Origin: Phascolomyces articulosus
Taxonomy: Eukaryota; Mucoromycota; Mucoromycetes; Mucorales; Lichtheimiaceae
Direction of reading: 5' to 3'
Assembly: GCA_025677815.1 (NCBI GenBank)
Contig: JAIXMP010000037.1
Location: forward strand, 124,001-188,000
Length of the DNA: 64,000 nucleotides
Position numbers and translations under genes: made by a program. Positions 48,101 to 59,658 of this stretch are shown piece after piece. The notes below the pieces were generated by a model that did not search any database, had not been told where the DNA came from, and saw nothing but the letters and a program-made list of their open reading frames with translations. How positions within the stretch are numbered: the stretch's first letter is position 1; every line of letters starts with the position of its first letter.

Positions 48101-49055
48101 GAAATCATCATGAAGGATTCTGCTGATATAAAGTTATACACTTAAAACAAAGTTTTATAAATTGTAATAAATAATATAAATCAATTTAATCTCCAATGAT
48201 TATAAAATATATGACTTTAATAACGGACTTTATGATTTCTATTAATACTTATCATTACCATGTTTGGGAGTTGAAAAAAAAGTTAAAAAAAATGAAACCC
48301 GTCAATCACATCAACATTTTGAACAGAAAAAAAAACCAGACATATATGTTATATAGATGAAGAAGATGGTATACAAAAAAAAACATTGTTCGATTCAATG
48401 TTATATTTGAGAAGAAGAAGGAACTATGAGATGAAATAAAAAAAGAGATTGAAGGGGGGAAGAGAGAAGAATAAATACCAAGCTATGAACAAAAAAAAAA
48501 TAGAGAATCACACACAGAAAAAAAAATTAAAATAAATAAAAATACAGGTGTGAAATTATATTATACAAACATCCAACCCCATCATTGAGGAGGGGAAGTA
48601 GTACAAAGGGTAATAAAGTAAAGGAATGGAATGGGTTTTGGGGTTATTAAAGTTTTTTTTTATAAGTGAAAAAAAAACCAGTTGTGTGAAAGAAAAACAA
48701 GGGAAGAACGGAAAAATAGATCAAAAAAAGTCGAAGAAGATGATGATGAGGATCAAAAAGGGACAAGTATTAGAAAAAAGTATTACTAGATATAAAAAGA
48801 ACAAAAAAGAGGTATTTGGAATAAAAAAATATTCAAGAATGGTAAATGATAGATTCAAATAGATGATGTATAAGTGTGTTTAAGCCAGCCTAAACTACAC
48901 CATTACATACACACATCTTGATCTTTTTCTATCAAATAAATCAAAAATGAATTACAAGAAAGAAAATACAAAAAAAAAAGAGAGAGAAGGAAGAAATTAC
49001 ATATTTTTTTTGGTTGTTATTATATTATTATGAAAGGTTTTTTTTATATAAGTTA
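42163..49055. other. Gene-poor AT-rich region
   Basis: Almost 7 kb in which I see no supported gene. Open frames at 44419-45431, 46476-46790, 47514-47705 and 48626-48862 are low-complexity or hydrophobic and lack matching features. The region holds T-run/A-run and T-run/G-run junctions (43903-43920, 47076-47094, 45518-45539, 47561-47576) and a short inverted repeat at 46944-47036. The first part is the promoter side of the cyclase gene. Confidence 0.5.
46944..47036. repeat. Possible small inverted-repeat element
   Basis: TTATCCGAC at the left (46945-46953) faces GTCGGATAA at the right (47028-47036), about 93 nt end to end. It may be a tiny MITE or a hairpin. No clear target-site duplication is visible. 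Confidence 0.3.
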
Positions 49056-50964
49056 TTACCAAGGCTGTTGTTGATGATGTGATGGTGGTAATGGATTAGA
49101 ATACCATTTACTATCTTGTTGTTGTTGATGCGATGATGGATCATAATAAGGTGGGATAAACATGTTCATCGGCCGACCATATTCATCGATCATGGCTTGT
49201 TGCAGATTATTATTCAAAAGGTGACTACTATTGTTGTTATCTCCTACAGAAGTAGGTGGAAGCGATGTGGTAGTTGGTTCCATAAGAGAAAGAGCAGTGG
49301 TACTTGTGCTGGGAGTAGTGATAGAACTATCATAAGGATGAATCAAATGTAATTGATGATTATGATATTGCTGTGATCCAGGAGTGGTAGGTGCAGAATC
49401 AGAAGCAGCCGTGATACCAGATAACATGGAAGAAGAGCCTCCTGCTCGACTAGCATAATCCACTAGACTTGTACCACTGGCATTTTCCATTTCAAACGGA
49501 AATGCAGTAGGAGGGAATTGGGATTGGGGACTTTCTTGTTCTTGTTGTAATGATGGGTCTGTGTCCATATAAGGAAAATGTTGTAATGAAGGTTGATGTT
49601 GTTGCTGTTGTGTAGGGTAACTGTATAGAGAAGAGGTGGTAGAAGCTGGTGCAACAACGGAAGGTCCCATGGAAGGAATAGACGGCGCACGCGCCATCAC
49701 ATCAGTTTCCATTACTATTATTATAATAATAATAAAGTGGGGTTAGTAAAACTCATTTTAATAGACTTGAATATTTATTATAAGAAAGAGAATACTTACC
49801 ACTTGGGTGGTGGTGATGATGGTGATGCTGTTGATGAGAATGTGAATGAGAATGATGTTGATGATGATGTTGTTGTTGTTGCTGTTGTTGTTGTGGGTGG
49901 TGATGTTGATGTTGATGATGTTGTCGTAAATAAGGTGGTGGAGGAGGGGGTGGGGCAAAGTGTGTGTGTGGGTAATAATAGCCAGGTGGCATGGATAACA
50001 TGGGTGGAGGGGGAGGAGGAGCTGCATAGAAAAAGACAGCAGGGTCATCTGTAAACAAAGGATGTAACAGATCTGAGATATTGTATTGTGCAGCTAATGC
50101 TTTTGCACGCGAAATTGTTATCCTATTAAAAAAAAAGTTTAAGGAGTTCATCAGTAAACAGAGAGAAGATCAAGGGGAGTGGTAAAAAAGATCTAATCAA
50201 TCCATCAATATTAGGTTGTCAAAACAAAAATAAAAGAAACTTACCAAACACCTTTCAAGTGCATAGCACCGACTTTGACAACGACTCGACCTCGTTCATT
50301 CTTGAGAATACCATCACGTTTACCACGGGACATGCCCACGACATTTAAAAGCTTGGTACCATTCACCATGTCATTATCTATATAGGAGAAGAGAGTAAGT
50401 TTACAGTATGATACTAAGAAAGAAAGTAAAAGGGTTTAAAAGTTGGGATTCCTTACCTTGACGACGAGCGACACAAACATTGTTAGCATCTACTTGATAA
50501 CAAATAGTGCCTTCATCTTCCCAAAATGAAGTGGCCAATTTGGGTTGCTGTTGCTGCTGTTGTTGTTGCTGAGTTGAACCAGGTTGTTGTTGTTGTTGAG
50601 TTGCCATGATCGGTGTTTGAGCGGGCATTACAGGAAATGAATGTGGTCGCGGAGTCACCATGGTGTTGTTATCATAGTGAGAAGGTGGATGTGGTTGTTG
50701 TGTTGCAATCACTGGTTTTTCCAACTGAGCTGAGCTTCGCATGCAATGCTGCTGCTGGTGTTGATGATAGTGTGGTGGTGGCGCTACCGTTGTTGCTGTT
50801 GATACCGAAAGCTGATATTGAGTAAGATGTTCTGGAGGATTAGGAGCTTGTTGTTGAGGTGGGTTCCAGGTCATGACCGGGATCTGACCACCTGCGTTAC
50901 TGGTAGGTTGAGAATACATATTTGTTGATGAGCCGTAGGGCGATTCGCTGGTATAGGTATACAT
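49056..50964 (-). CDS. stuA: APSES-domain transcription factor, StuA/Efg1 type
   Basis: Four exons (50457-50964, 50245-50377, 49800-50122, 49056-49714) give 540 residues. The APSES DNA-binding domain (about residues 145-250) spans three exons: [65 protein letters not shown] and [11 protein letters not shown]. This matches StuA, Efg1 and Phd1 closely. Flanks are Gln-, His- and Pro-rich, including His and Pro runs after the domain. In ascomycetes StuA/Efg1 act downstream of cAMP/PKA to control development and hyphal form; here the role is inferred. The start [11 protein letters not shown] was preferred over an in-frame ATG 22 codons upstream, since that extension is lysine-rich and untypical. 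Confidence 0.92.
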
Positions 50965-52258
50965 TATATTTGTAATTTTCTTTTTCGTTTGTTTGTTCTT
51001 TGTGTTGGCTTTATACAAAAGATTCAATCAAAAGAAAAACTTTATCAACTGCTGATGATGAAATGGTGAAAATAATAATAATAAAAAAAGGTTATCGTTT
51101 ATTGAAATGAGAAACTACTGCACGCGTTGTCTCTCAATAACAAACTATTTCGTCGGCTGGTTGGTTATAGTTGTTGTAGTTGTATGATCGAGAATAAGAG
51201 GGAAGGAAGGACTGATATAAAACAAGTGATTTATAAATTGGTATAAAAACACAACGAAAAAAAGAGAAAAAAAGAACAAAGAAAAAAAAAATTAAAATAT
51301 ATATAATAAAAAATGAGACAAAGGAAAAAAAAAGAAACAAGAAACAAAAAAAAGGCGGGCAAAAAAAAAAAATCAAAAACGGTGCCTTTTTATTACGCTA
51401 TTCACCCAAAAAAATTTGTATTTTTAATTTCCCTCTTCGGTAATCCAAAAAAAAGAGACTTGATTTCAATTATTGACTAGCACTCCCTCCCCCCACAGAC
51501 ACACACACACACAGACATTCTCGCGCGCTACGCTAAGTTGTCGCTAAGTAATAATAATCATACTTATTGATACTTCTTTATCTTTTTATATATCTTCATC
51601 ACTGCTACTAATTTCATTCTTTTCTTATATTGAATGAATCTAGGTATAAACAATAATATTCAATTATACATCTCTTCTATCTCTTACCTCTATCTATTTA
51701 TCTGTCTATCTATCTTCTCCCCCCCAAAAAAAAATAAAGACCATGAAACAATCCCATCAAAAAAAAAGACATCCTTGTTTTCTTTGAGTAACATTTCCAA
51801 ACTCTTTTTTAGTTTTTTGGCTGTTTATGGATTTGTGAGTGACAACAATAGCCATCATCGACATGATTACGTGTTTGTTTGCCGATCCGCGATCCCGGTA
51901 CTTTGATGTGATTAGCCAATCAATGGTATGGTTGGGTTTCTGTCCTACCAAGGTGGGAAATAGCCCAAGCCTTCTTTCGCGCGAAAGTGAAAATGAACAA
52001 GGTAATTCGCCGCTGTAAATCAATTTTTTTTGGTGTGATGTATTCATTTGAATAGACAAAAAGAAGGAATTTTATATTATAGGGTTCATAATCGCTTTAC
52101 ACACTTACCCCGGAAATGAGACGAAAAAAGTAACTCTTCGTTAAAAAAAAGTTCAATAAACGGTTACTTTACACGAGTTTTTATATGGATAGATTCATGT
52201 TTTTTTTTGTGAATATGGATGAATAAGATGAAATAATGCAAAACAAGTGCGATTTTCA

Positions 52259-52293
<35 letters not shown>

Positions 52294-55205
52294 TTAATAG
52301 ATCGTTGTCATGTTTACTTTAAAGAAGTAGTTATTGTTCATACTGATTATGGGCATATATAGAAATAGAGTTATTATATATAAAAAAAGGAATACAAGTA
52401 GGGTTATATATACAAGATCGTAATTCTAAATCTCTATCTTTATTTCATATAAATCATCGATAACAATCGAAACTCAAAAAAAAGCATTTATTACAATGAA
52501 CTTTCCAATCATCTCATACTTTTACTATTATTACTACAACATTTATTATGATGATGAAAAAAGAGGTGATGACGATTGCATACGCAATGACTGGGGGACG
52601 GTCAAGTTACACTGCAGGTAGAAAGGTTTATCGTGACGAACCAAAAAAAAAACATATATGTGCAGCTTTCAAGAATGATGAATTCCCGCTCTTTACTTTA
52701 TAATAATATATATATTTGAGATGATCTCGTGGCAAAATAACAAGGGGAGAAATTCTCCCCTTGGTTTGGGTTTGCCTTGAAGACTATAATTGACGTTTAG
52801 AACGAGAGAGAGAGAGGAGTCGGAATCAAAGTGTTTAGACCTTTGGAAAAGACATAAAAAAAGGGAATTGATCGACATTTTTTTGTGATACCATTCAATT
52901 CAACTTATTGCCAACGATTGATATACTTGATATTTTATTTTTAAACACAAAATGGATATATATGTAAAATATCATAGAAGTTCATTTCCATTTTTTATTA
53001 TTATTAGTCAATATTATATTATGAATGAAGTGGTTAATGAAGAATTATCAATTAGTACACACTGGATAATTGTACTACCGACCATCCCATTCCTCATAAT
53101 AAATAAAAAGGCGTATTGTATTCTCTTTACCATTTAAAGAATTGACTATCACATGAGCCACATACACACACACACCATTTTAGATGATTCAATTCTATTT
53201 ACCTTTAAACATAAAGATATCAAAAGATAGATGACTGTTGCTGTGATTCTCATCTTCATTTCATCCATATTACTCTGCAACCTAGTACCTAATATTTTAT
53301 AGATTCCTTAATAAAGTCAGGTACGATCGTGGCAAATATACAAATAATATTCTAGTCGGCGCGTGCTTTTTGCCACGTTTCCTTGCTTTGTGTTACAAAT
53401 GTTTGAATAATAATGTTTTAGATATAAATAATATTTTATTATTATATGATGATAATGATAATGATGTTGATGATGATGATTATAGAAACTAGAAATGAAA
53501 CTTGCCTTGTTATTATTTTTAAACAAAAAGTTCAAAAAAGGACATCTTGTTGTTATTATTAAGATTTAATAATTCATATAAATTGATCGGAGAGTTATAT
53601 ATATATATATCGGAGAGAAGAGGTGTTAGCTAAACAAAAGATTTATAAGGTACTAAGAGAATTTCATCATCGTTGTTGTTGATCATTTTATTTTTTTTGG
53701 GTAAAGTAAAAAAGTCAGTCTTATTTTTCAGAATTCACATTTTCTTTTTCTTTCCTTCACATACTCATTTTTTATTTTGGCTTGTGATAATTTGTTAAAA
53801 AAAAGAGTGTGGGTACTTTTTTTTCGGTTGTTAACATAACATAACCCATCCATTTTCAACATTAAAGTTGTGTACGTAATAAGCATTGAAATTGGTACAT
53901 GCGTAAAAAAAAATTCTAGATGAGACACGTTTTTACTTATGATATGGAATTCTGTAATTTCATAGGCTTGAATCTATGCGTGTTTGTTATCCTATTCCAT
54001 ATGGACTCCGCTATTGGATACATCATCCTACAGCCTATATTTGATTATCACGATGAACTTTATAGAATCTATTAGGTATTTGATGTAAACTTACTAGAAG
54101 TTAGAGCATATCAAACTGTTAAAATAACATATTATAAAGATTAGAGTAAATTAAAACATATTCAAAATATAATAGGCTAATGAGTTTTTTCCCAGGTCCA
54201 CAAAAACCTGCTCATTGGAGAGAGTGATTGGGAAAAACGCGTATTTATTATACTAAATACTTGTACATATTAAAATGAGTCGGGAAAATAAATGATGTGC
54301 GCGAGTCTTTTTTGGTTAAATGGTTCCACCAAAAAAAATCAAAAGAAATTAAAAATTGTAATGGATTTCAGTGTTAATATTAAAATTATTATTATTATTA
54401 TTACTCAATAGCACACACACATGCAACCCATTCATATACCTTGCAGCCAACCAACCAGCAAGCATTATTTCATCAAAGTCTCTGAGTATTTTTATTTCTG
54501 ATTATTCCTTCTTATTACTTATTGAAGGAGTTCTTGTTTCATAAGATAATCCAAATAAGAAATCTTTTTTTTCCTAGTACTACAACGTATTAGTTATTAC
54601 TGTCCTTTTTCTTTTTATTATTATTATCATTATTTGAAAATCGTCATTTGTCCCTGGTTGTAAGTTGAAAATCTCGGGGAAGAAAGAAAGAATATAGGCC
54701 TTATTATAACTAACCAACTAACCCCCCCTTTTTTTATTATATAACCTTGACTGTTTCGCATATATTTTTATTTTAATATAGTTATGCGTTTCATCACAAA
54801 CGATTCATTCATTGATTTATTTTGCATGGCCGACATTCATTTCATTACATTTCCTTAACAATCTTGGTGTAATATTCATTATACTATATCACCTCAGTTT
54901 CGACAACACAACCCCATTTACAACAATTTTTTTTAAAAAAAAGAAAAAGGAAATCACATTTTATCCTCTCTTTTTTTTGTGTGTATATATATTTTATATA
55001 GTTGATATCTATTACCTTACTTAATCTCCTTCTTATCCCCCTTCATTCGTAAAAAAAAAAGAAAACCTTTTACCTCTTCTCTACTTCCCCACTCATACAC
55101 ACTCTTTCTCTCTCCTCTCTGATATATTTCTTTTTTGGATATTTCGTCTTTTTATATTTCTCTCCCTCTCCTATAGATTCTATTCCCCCTCTCCTTATAA
55201 AAAAA
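50965..55205. other. Long spacer with simple repeats
   Basis: About 4.2 kb between divergent genes (stuA minus, MIT protein plus). It contains a purine-rich leader upstream of stuA, a C-run/A-run junction near 51718-51734, an ATT trinucleotide run at about 52260-52292 and pyrimidine-rich DNA before the MIT gene. No supported gene; a large upstream region is common for developmental regulators such as StuA. Confidence 0.5.
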
Positions 55206-58200
55206 ATGCAAACCAGGGACAAAAAGCGTAACTTTTTCGGTGGATATCGCCACGGTAATAGAAGTATGCCTAAACTTACAGGCCATACACGTCAAAAGAG
55301 TACAACCGATGAAAAAGAACAAGAGGTGGATAATGAATCGAAAAAGAAGACTCAAATCGAAAAAGCATTAGAAAAAGCCAATACCGCTGTATTATTTGAT
55401 TCAGCGAATAATTTTAAAAGTGCTTGTCTTTCTTATAAAGAAGCGGTGACCTTGTTACAAGATGTTTTACTCGCTGATCCTTTTCGAAATGATCGTCCTC
55501 GATTACAAAATATCGTAAGTGTATAAAATGATTCATCATCATCACTGTGATCCCATCTATCCAAGAAAAAACCCCTCTTATCTCTTTCTCTCTTTATCAA
55601 CTCCTCCTTTTTATTTTATACATATTGGTGGTTGTGTGGATGATGATGGCATTGTTGGTCTTTTGTTCTTCTTATTCTCTGCACTGTGGCATGCAAGACA
55701 TGAAAGATGAGAATGTGGGGGTTGGGGTGGGAAAATAATAATTATACAATAACTTTTTGTGATTGTATTTCTAACGTTTACAAATTCTGGGGGTGGTTTT
55801 GTTGGTGGATAGTAAAAAATGAAAGATAATTTAGAATGTAGAATAACAGAAAAAAAAGTGAGGGGAGGATGGGGGTGAAGAAAGAAGAGGAGAAGTTATC
55901 AAAAAAGAAACTTGAATATGGATCATCCTCATTTTACCTTTTTTTCTTTTTTCTTTTTTCTTTCTGATTCTAATTCTTTTAATTATTGACTTAGTGTGAT
56001 ACTTATAACGAAAGAATACGAGTCTTATCTAAATCGATTGATCCTTCTCCAACAATAACACCTACATCACCCACGAAAATAACTGATACGACAACAAAAA
56101 CGAGTACGAAGACAACGACGACAACGGCAAAAACAAATACAAATACAACAAAAGATACGTTATTAGAAAATAGTGGTGTGAACGATATGCGTGCAATCAC
56201 TGAAGGATTATCAACATCAGCCTCTTCTTCCCCTTCCTCTTCTTGGCGTTTGGGAAAAGGTGGTAAACGAAGAGCCAAATCACGACCTACCTCCATGGTT
56301 CATGACGAAAGTGATGATGCCGCTTCTGCCTATACCGTAGATTCAACCAAAACCACCACATCCTTATTTACTTCATTATTTGCCAAAAAAGGACTCAATG
56401 CCAAACACAACAAGGAAAATCCAACCATGCAACATCATGATTTATCTTCTTCTGTGACATTGAATAGTGGACCGAAACCTTCAAAAAGTACCCCAATTGC
56501 TCCATTCAGTCGTTCTCCGAGAACATGGTTGCCGCAAGGTAAATATCCTAATTCTATATTTTAATATAAACTATAAAAAAATTATTATTAGAATAACCTC
56601 ACTGAGATGATGTGTGTCTGTTTATCCTTATTGACAACTTGTGTTATTAAAAATTAATTAGCAGACAGGAAAAAACGCCACTCATCTGATTCTATGGATA
56701 AACAAGGGAATGAACAATTACCACCACCAAGTTTACCGTTACCCGAGTTATCATCTACCCCGAACAATCAAGAGGATTATTTTGATTTGGGTTCATTAGG
56801 GGCGAGTGATTTATTATTAAATGCGCCTTCATCCCGATATTCAGCACTTCATACTACCACAGCTACTACGAAGGCGACGACTACAAAGAATGATGGACGG
56901 GAAGGAGGCAGGGAAAAGAATGGGCAGGATAACAATCATTACAAAAACCGTGTGAATCAATATGTGGGTATTGATCTTATTCTTGAAGAAGATCCAACGA
57001 ATATGAATGATACCATGGATATGCTTGCCAAAGTGATGAATGAATCAAATCATGATGATATGGGGGATACCACTTGTTCTTCAGAGGATACAAGTACAGC
57101 ACCCTTGATTGTCCCTCCACCTCGAAAACAAAGTATCACGAGTACCAAACAGACGACGACGACAGAAAAGGACCACCGTGACGATTATTATTTCCTATCC
57201 ACAGTAGAGGAGGAACATTGCAGCAAATCATCCTCTTCTGCAGGATCTACCACGACATCATCCTCATTATCATTACCATCCACTACATCATCACCCCCTC
57301 TTGCCCCTGTCCCTTGTCCTTCGACTTCATCCTCTACGAACAACAACAACAATAATGGTCAAGGACTATCCTCCTTTTGGCGAGCACATACATTTTCTAC
57401 ACGACGTTCAGCCCATTCATCATCAGCACAATCACCACCTCAATCGCCACCACCTTCCTCTTCCTCATCTTTATCATCACGTAAAAAGAACAACAATAAA
57501 AAACATGAACCTAGTTTACCTCCACTTCATCTTCCAAAAAATAGCAACAACAACCATCCTCCACCCCCTGCCAATAGTAGTCGAGCGAGTTCTACACGAA
57601 CACGAAGTACGAGTAATGCTAGTGCTAAATCTCGTCAATCAGTCGCGTCAGCTTCTTCGCCAACCACACTTTCTTCCCCATCGTCACAATCAAGCAATCG
57701 AAACGGCTGGTCCTCCTTTGATTTGCAATCTCGTTCAAATAATTATAATAATAATAATAATAACCCACCCTCCTCTCTATTCAACGCTTCTGTCGCCTCG
57801 TTGGCATTATCACCGAAAGAAAGAACACAATTTTTTGATCCTCCCAAGATTGATCCAGCCGTCTTTTTAAGTGAACCCGAACCCAAAGCAGGTGTTAACG
57901 ATTTACCATTAACTCAACGGATATTAAAATGCCTTGTGGAAGGAGGTTATCTAACGGATCGACTCTATGTTCCCAAACAATTATGGTAATTTATATCTAT
58001 ATAAAGAAAAAAATAATATAAAAGGTTAAACCATTGAATTCCCCCTCATTCTCTTTTTATATATATTATATATACATATAGGAGTCAAACCAATATCCGA
58101 CTACCTTCTGTGGATGCCAAATTGGCTGCCTGCGAAGTCCTTATTCCTGTCTTGGAACGCATGAATGCTATTCAAAATGAATCGATGGTACTTTCTGAAA

Positions 58201-58938
58201 CTACAAAGGAAATCTCGGCCTTGGAAAATGTATTGGAACATATCAAGGAAGGATTTGCAAGAAAGTTGAAATTGTATGATCGTAAAAATGATACGAATGG
58301 GGATGAAATGGCAGCGATAGTAGCAGCATGTGAAGGATCCAATAATAATCCTTCTCAATCGACAACACCTTCATCTGCCAATAATATTACAGCATCCTCT
58401 TCTTCATCTTCTACTACGACCAACAATCCATCCAACAAAACATCACAGGTAATAGATATATAGAGTATTAAAAGGAGGATGATTTGGATGTATAAATAAT
58501 TAATGCGTTATTTCTTCTTTTAGACTTTTGCCGCTTGGGGTAACAAATTATCCAAATCAGTTGAACGGATGAAATTGGAATCTTCACGGACATCGTAAGT
58601 GTTTGGAAATTTTAATATTTGAAATGGTTATTAATCAAATCTATGTACTAATAATAATGTATAAATAAATAAACAGAGAACATCAACATAGTACATATAT
58701 TCAAGCCCTCATTCAAGTATTTACATTGGCACAAGTATTGGATTCCTGGCGAATGCAATATACCGAGATCATTGGTCGGGTACCTCACGACAAAGTTTTA
58801 TCCTATGCTATGTTTTTAACAAGATTACAAGCATGTACAGAAACATTGGAAAAAATTGTATGTGCTTTTGTCTTACGAGATGTGACACTTCTTGTTCACA
58901 AATGGATCAAACGTAGTCGTGAATGGTCTCTTGAGTAA
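55206..58938 (+). CDS. MIT-domain protein with long disordered middle
   Basis: Six exons (55206-55514, 55995-56538, 56662-57985, 58082-58448, 58524-58594, 58677-58938) give 958 residues, sum divisible by three. An N-terminal MIT domain is split by intron 1: KALEKANTAVLFDSANNF, KSACLSYKEAVTLLQDVLLA, then CDTYNERIRVLSKSI. MIT domains bind ESCRT-III tails, so an endosomal or cytokinetic adaptor role is likely (inference). A long Ser-, Thr-, Pro- and Asn-rich middle follows, then a conserved-looking C-terminus: NDLPLTQRILKCLVEGGYLT, LYVPKQLWSQTNIRL, DAKLAACEVLIPVLERM, FAAWGNKLSKSVERMK and VFTLAQVLDSWRMQY. The start is the first ATG after a pyrimidine-rich leader. Intron 2 ends TTAGCAG, so two acceptors three nt apart can be used. 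Confidence 0.8.
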
Positions 58939-59199
58939 AAAAAAAATTCCCTCATCCTTTATTACATTTTTTTATTTATTTATATAACGCACGCTTATAA
59001 CACTTCCACATTCATTAACAACATAATCATCACTCTTCTTTTTCTCTCCATTCACTCTTTTATATTCTTTTCTGTACAATTTTTTTTACATTACTACTAT
59101 TAACACTACCGCTACCATTACTACTTCTTTTTACTATTATTATTACTATTATTTATTTATTGTTATTTTTTTTTTGCATACAATCCTCTCTTTTCCATG
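58939..59199. other. Convergent 3' ends of the MIT and I78 genes
   Basis: About 260 nt, T-rich, with ATTATT runs. No gene is visible. Confidence 0.5.
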
Positions 59200-59658
59200 T
59201 TATCCAAAGTTAACTGATTGCACCTTTTGATTATGATCCAAATGAATATTTAAACGTTCAGGACGATAATCCATGGTCATGACACCATTGGGAGGTAATA
59301 CGCGTCGTAATTTTGGAAGTTCACTTTCACGAACAAACTAATAGATACACCCAATTCATCCTATTGTTAGTATGATTTGTTCTTTTCGACTGATATATAT
59401 ATATATATATACAAAATATAATAAATATAAAGCTCTGTACTTTCTTTTCTTTCTTACCTGATCGGAGGAGAGTGCTGTTTCTTCGTTATCTTTCAAGATT
59501 TTTTTTCCAACCAACTTGTCACGCCATCCATCACAATCATTATTATTGTTATTCATAAAACGTTGCATTGTATAAAGTGTGTGTTTTTTTCTTGTTAAAG
59601 TACCGGGAAAAAAAGTAGAAAAAGAGAGCCAAGATTTTGGTTCAAGGCGAACAGCCAT
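59200..59658 (-). CDS. Peptidase inhibitor I78 family protein
   Basis: Two exons (59458-59658 and 59200-59337) join in phase to 112 residues. The C-terminal half carries the family pattern: LVGKKILKDNEETALSSDQ, FVRESELPKLRRVLPPN, MTMDYRPERLNIHLD and a final VQSVNFG. I78 members are small potato-inhibitor-like folds acting on serine proteases. No signal peptide is visible, and the N-terminal part (MAVRLEPKSWLSFSTFFPG and an Asn run) extends the protein beyond the usual 70-80 residues. It may therefore act on intracellular proteases, or the true start may be the internal ATG of MQRFMNNNNN. It is convergent with the MIT gene. Confidence 0.8.

Noticed and set aside
54184..54240. GTTTTTTCCCA facing TGGGAAAAAC
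   Set aside because: Short, low-complexity inverted match of about ten bases with no flanking duplication; not distinguishable from chance.
57301..57870. 189-codon alternative frame within the MIT gene
   Set aside because: It lies wholly inside exon 3 in another frame and reads His/Leu-rich text from Ser/Pro codons; the main frame joins cleanly to flanking exons.
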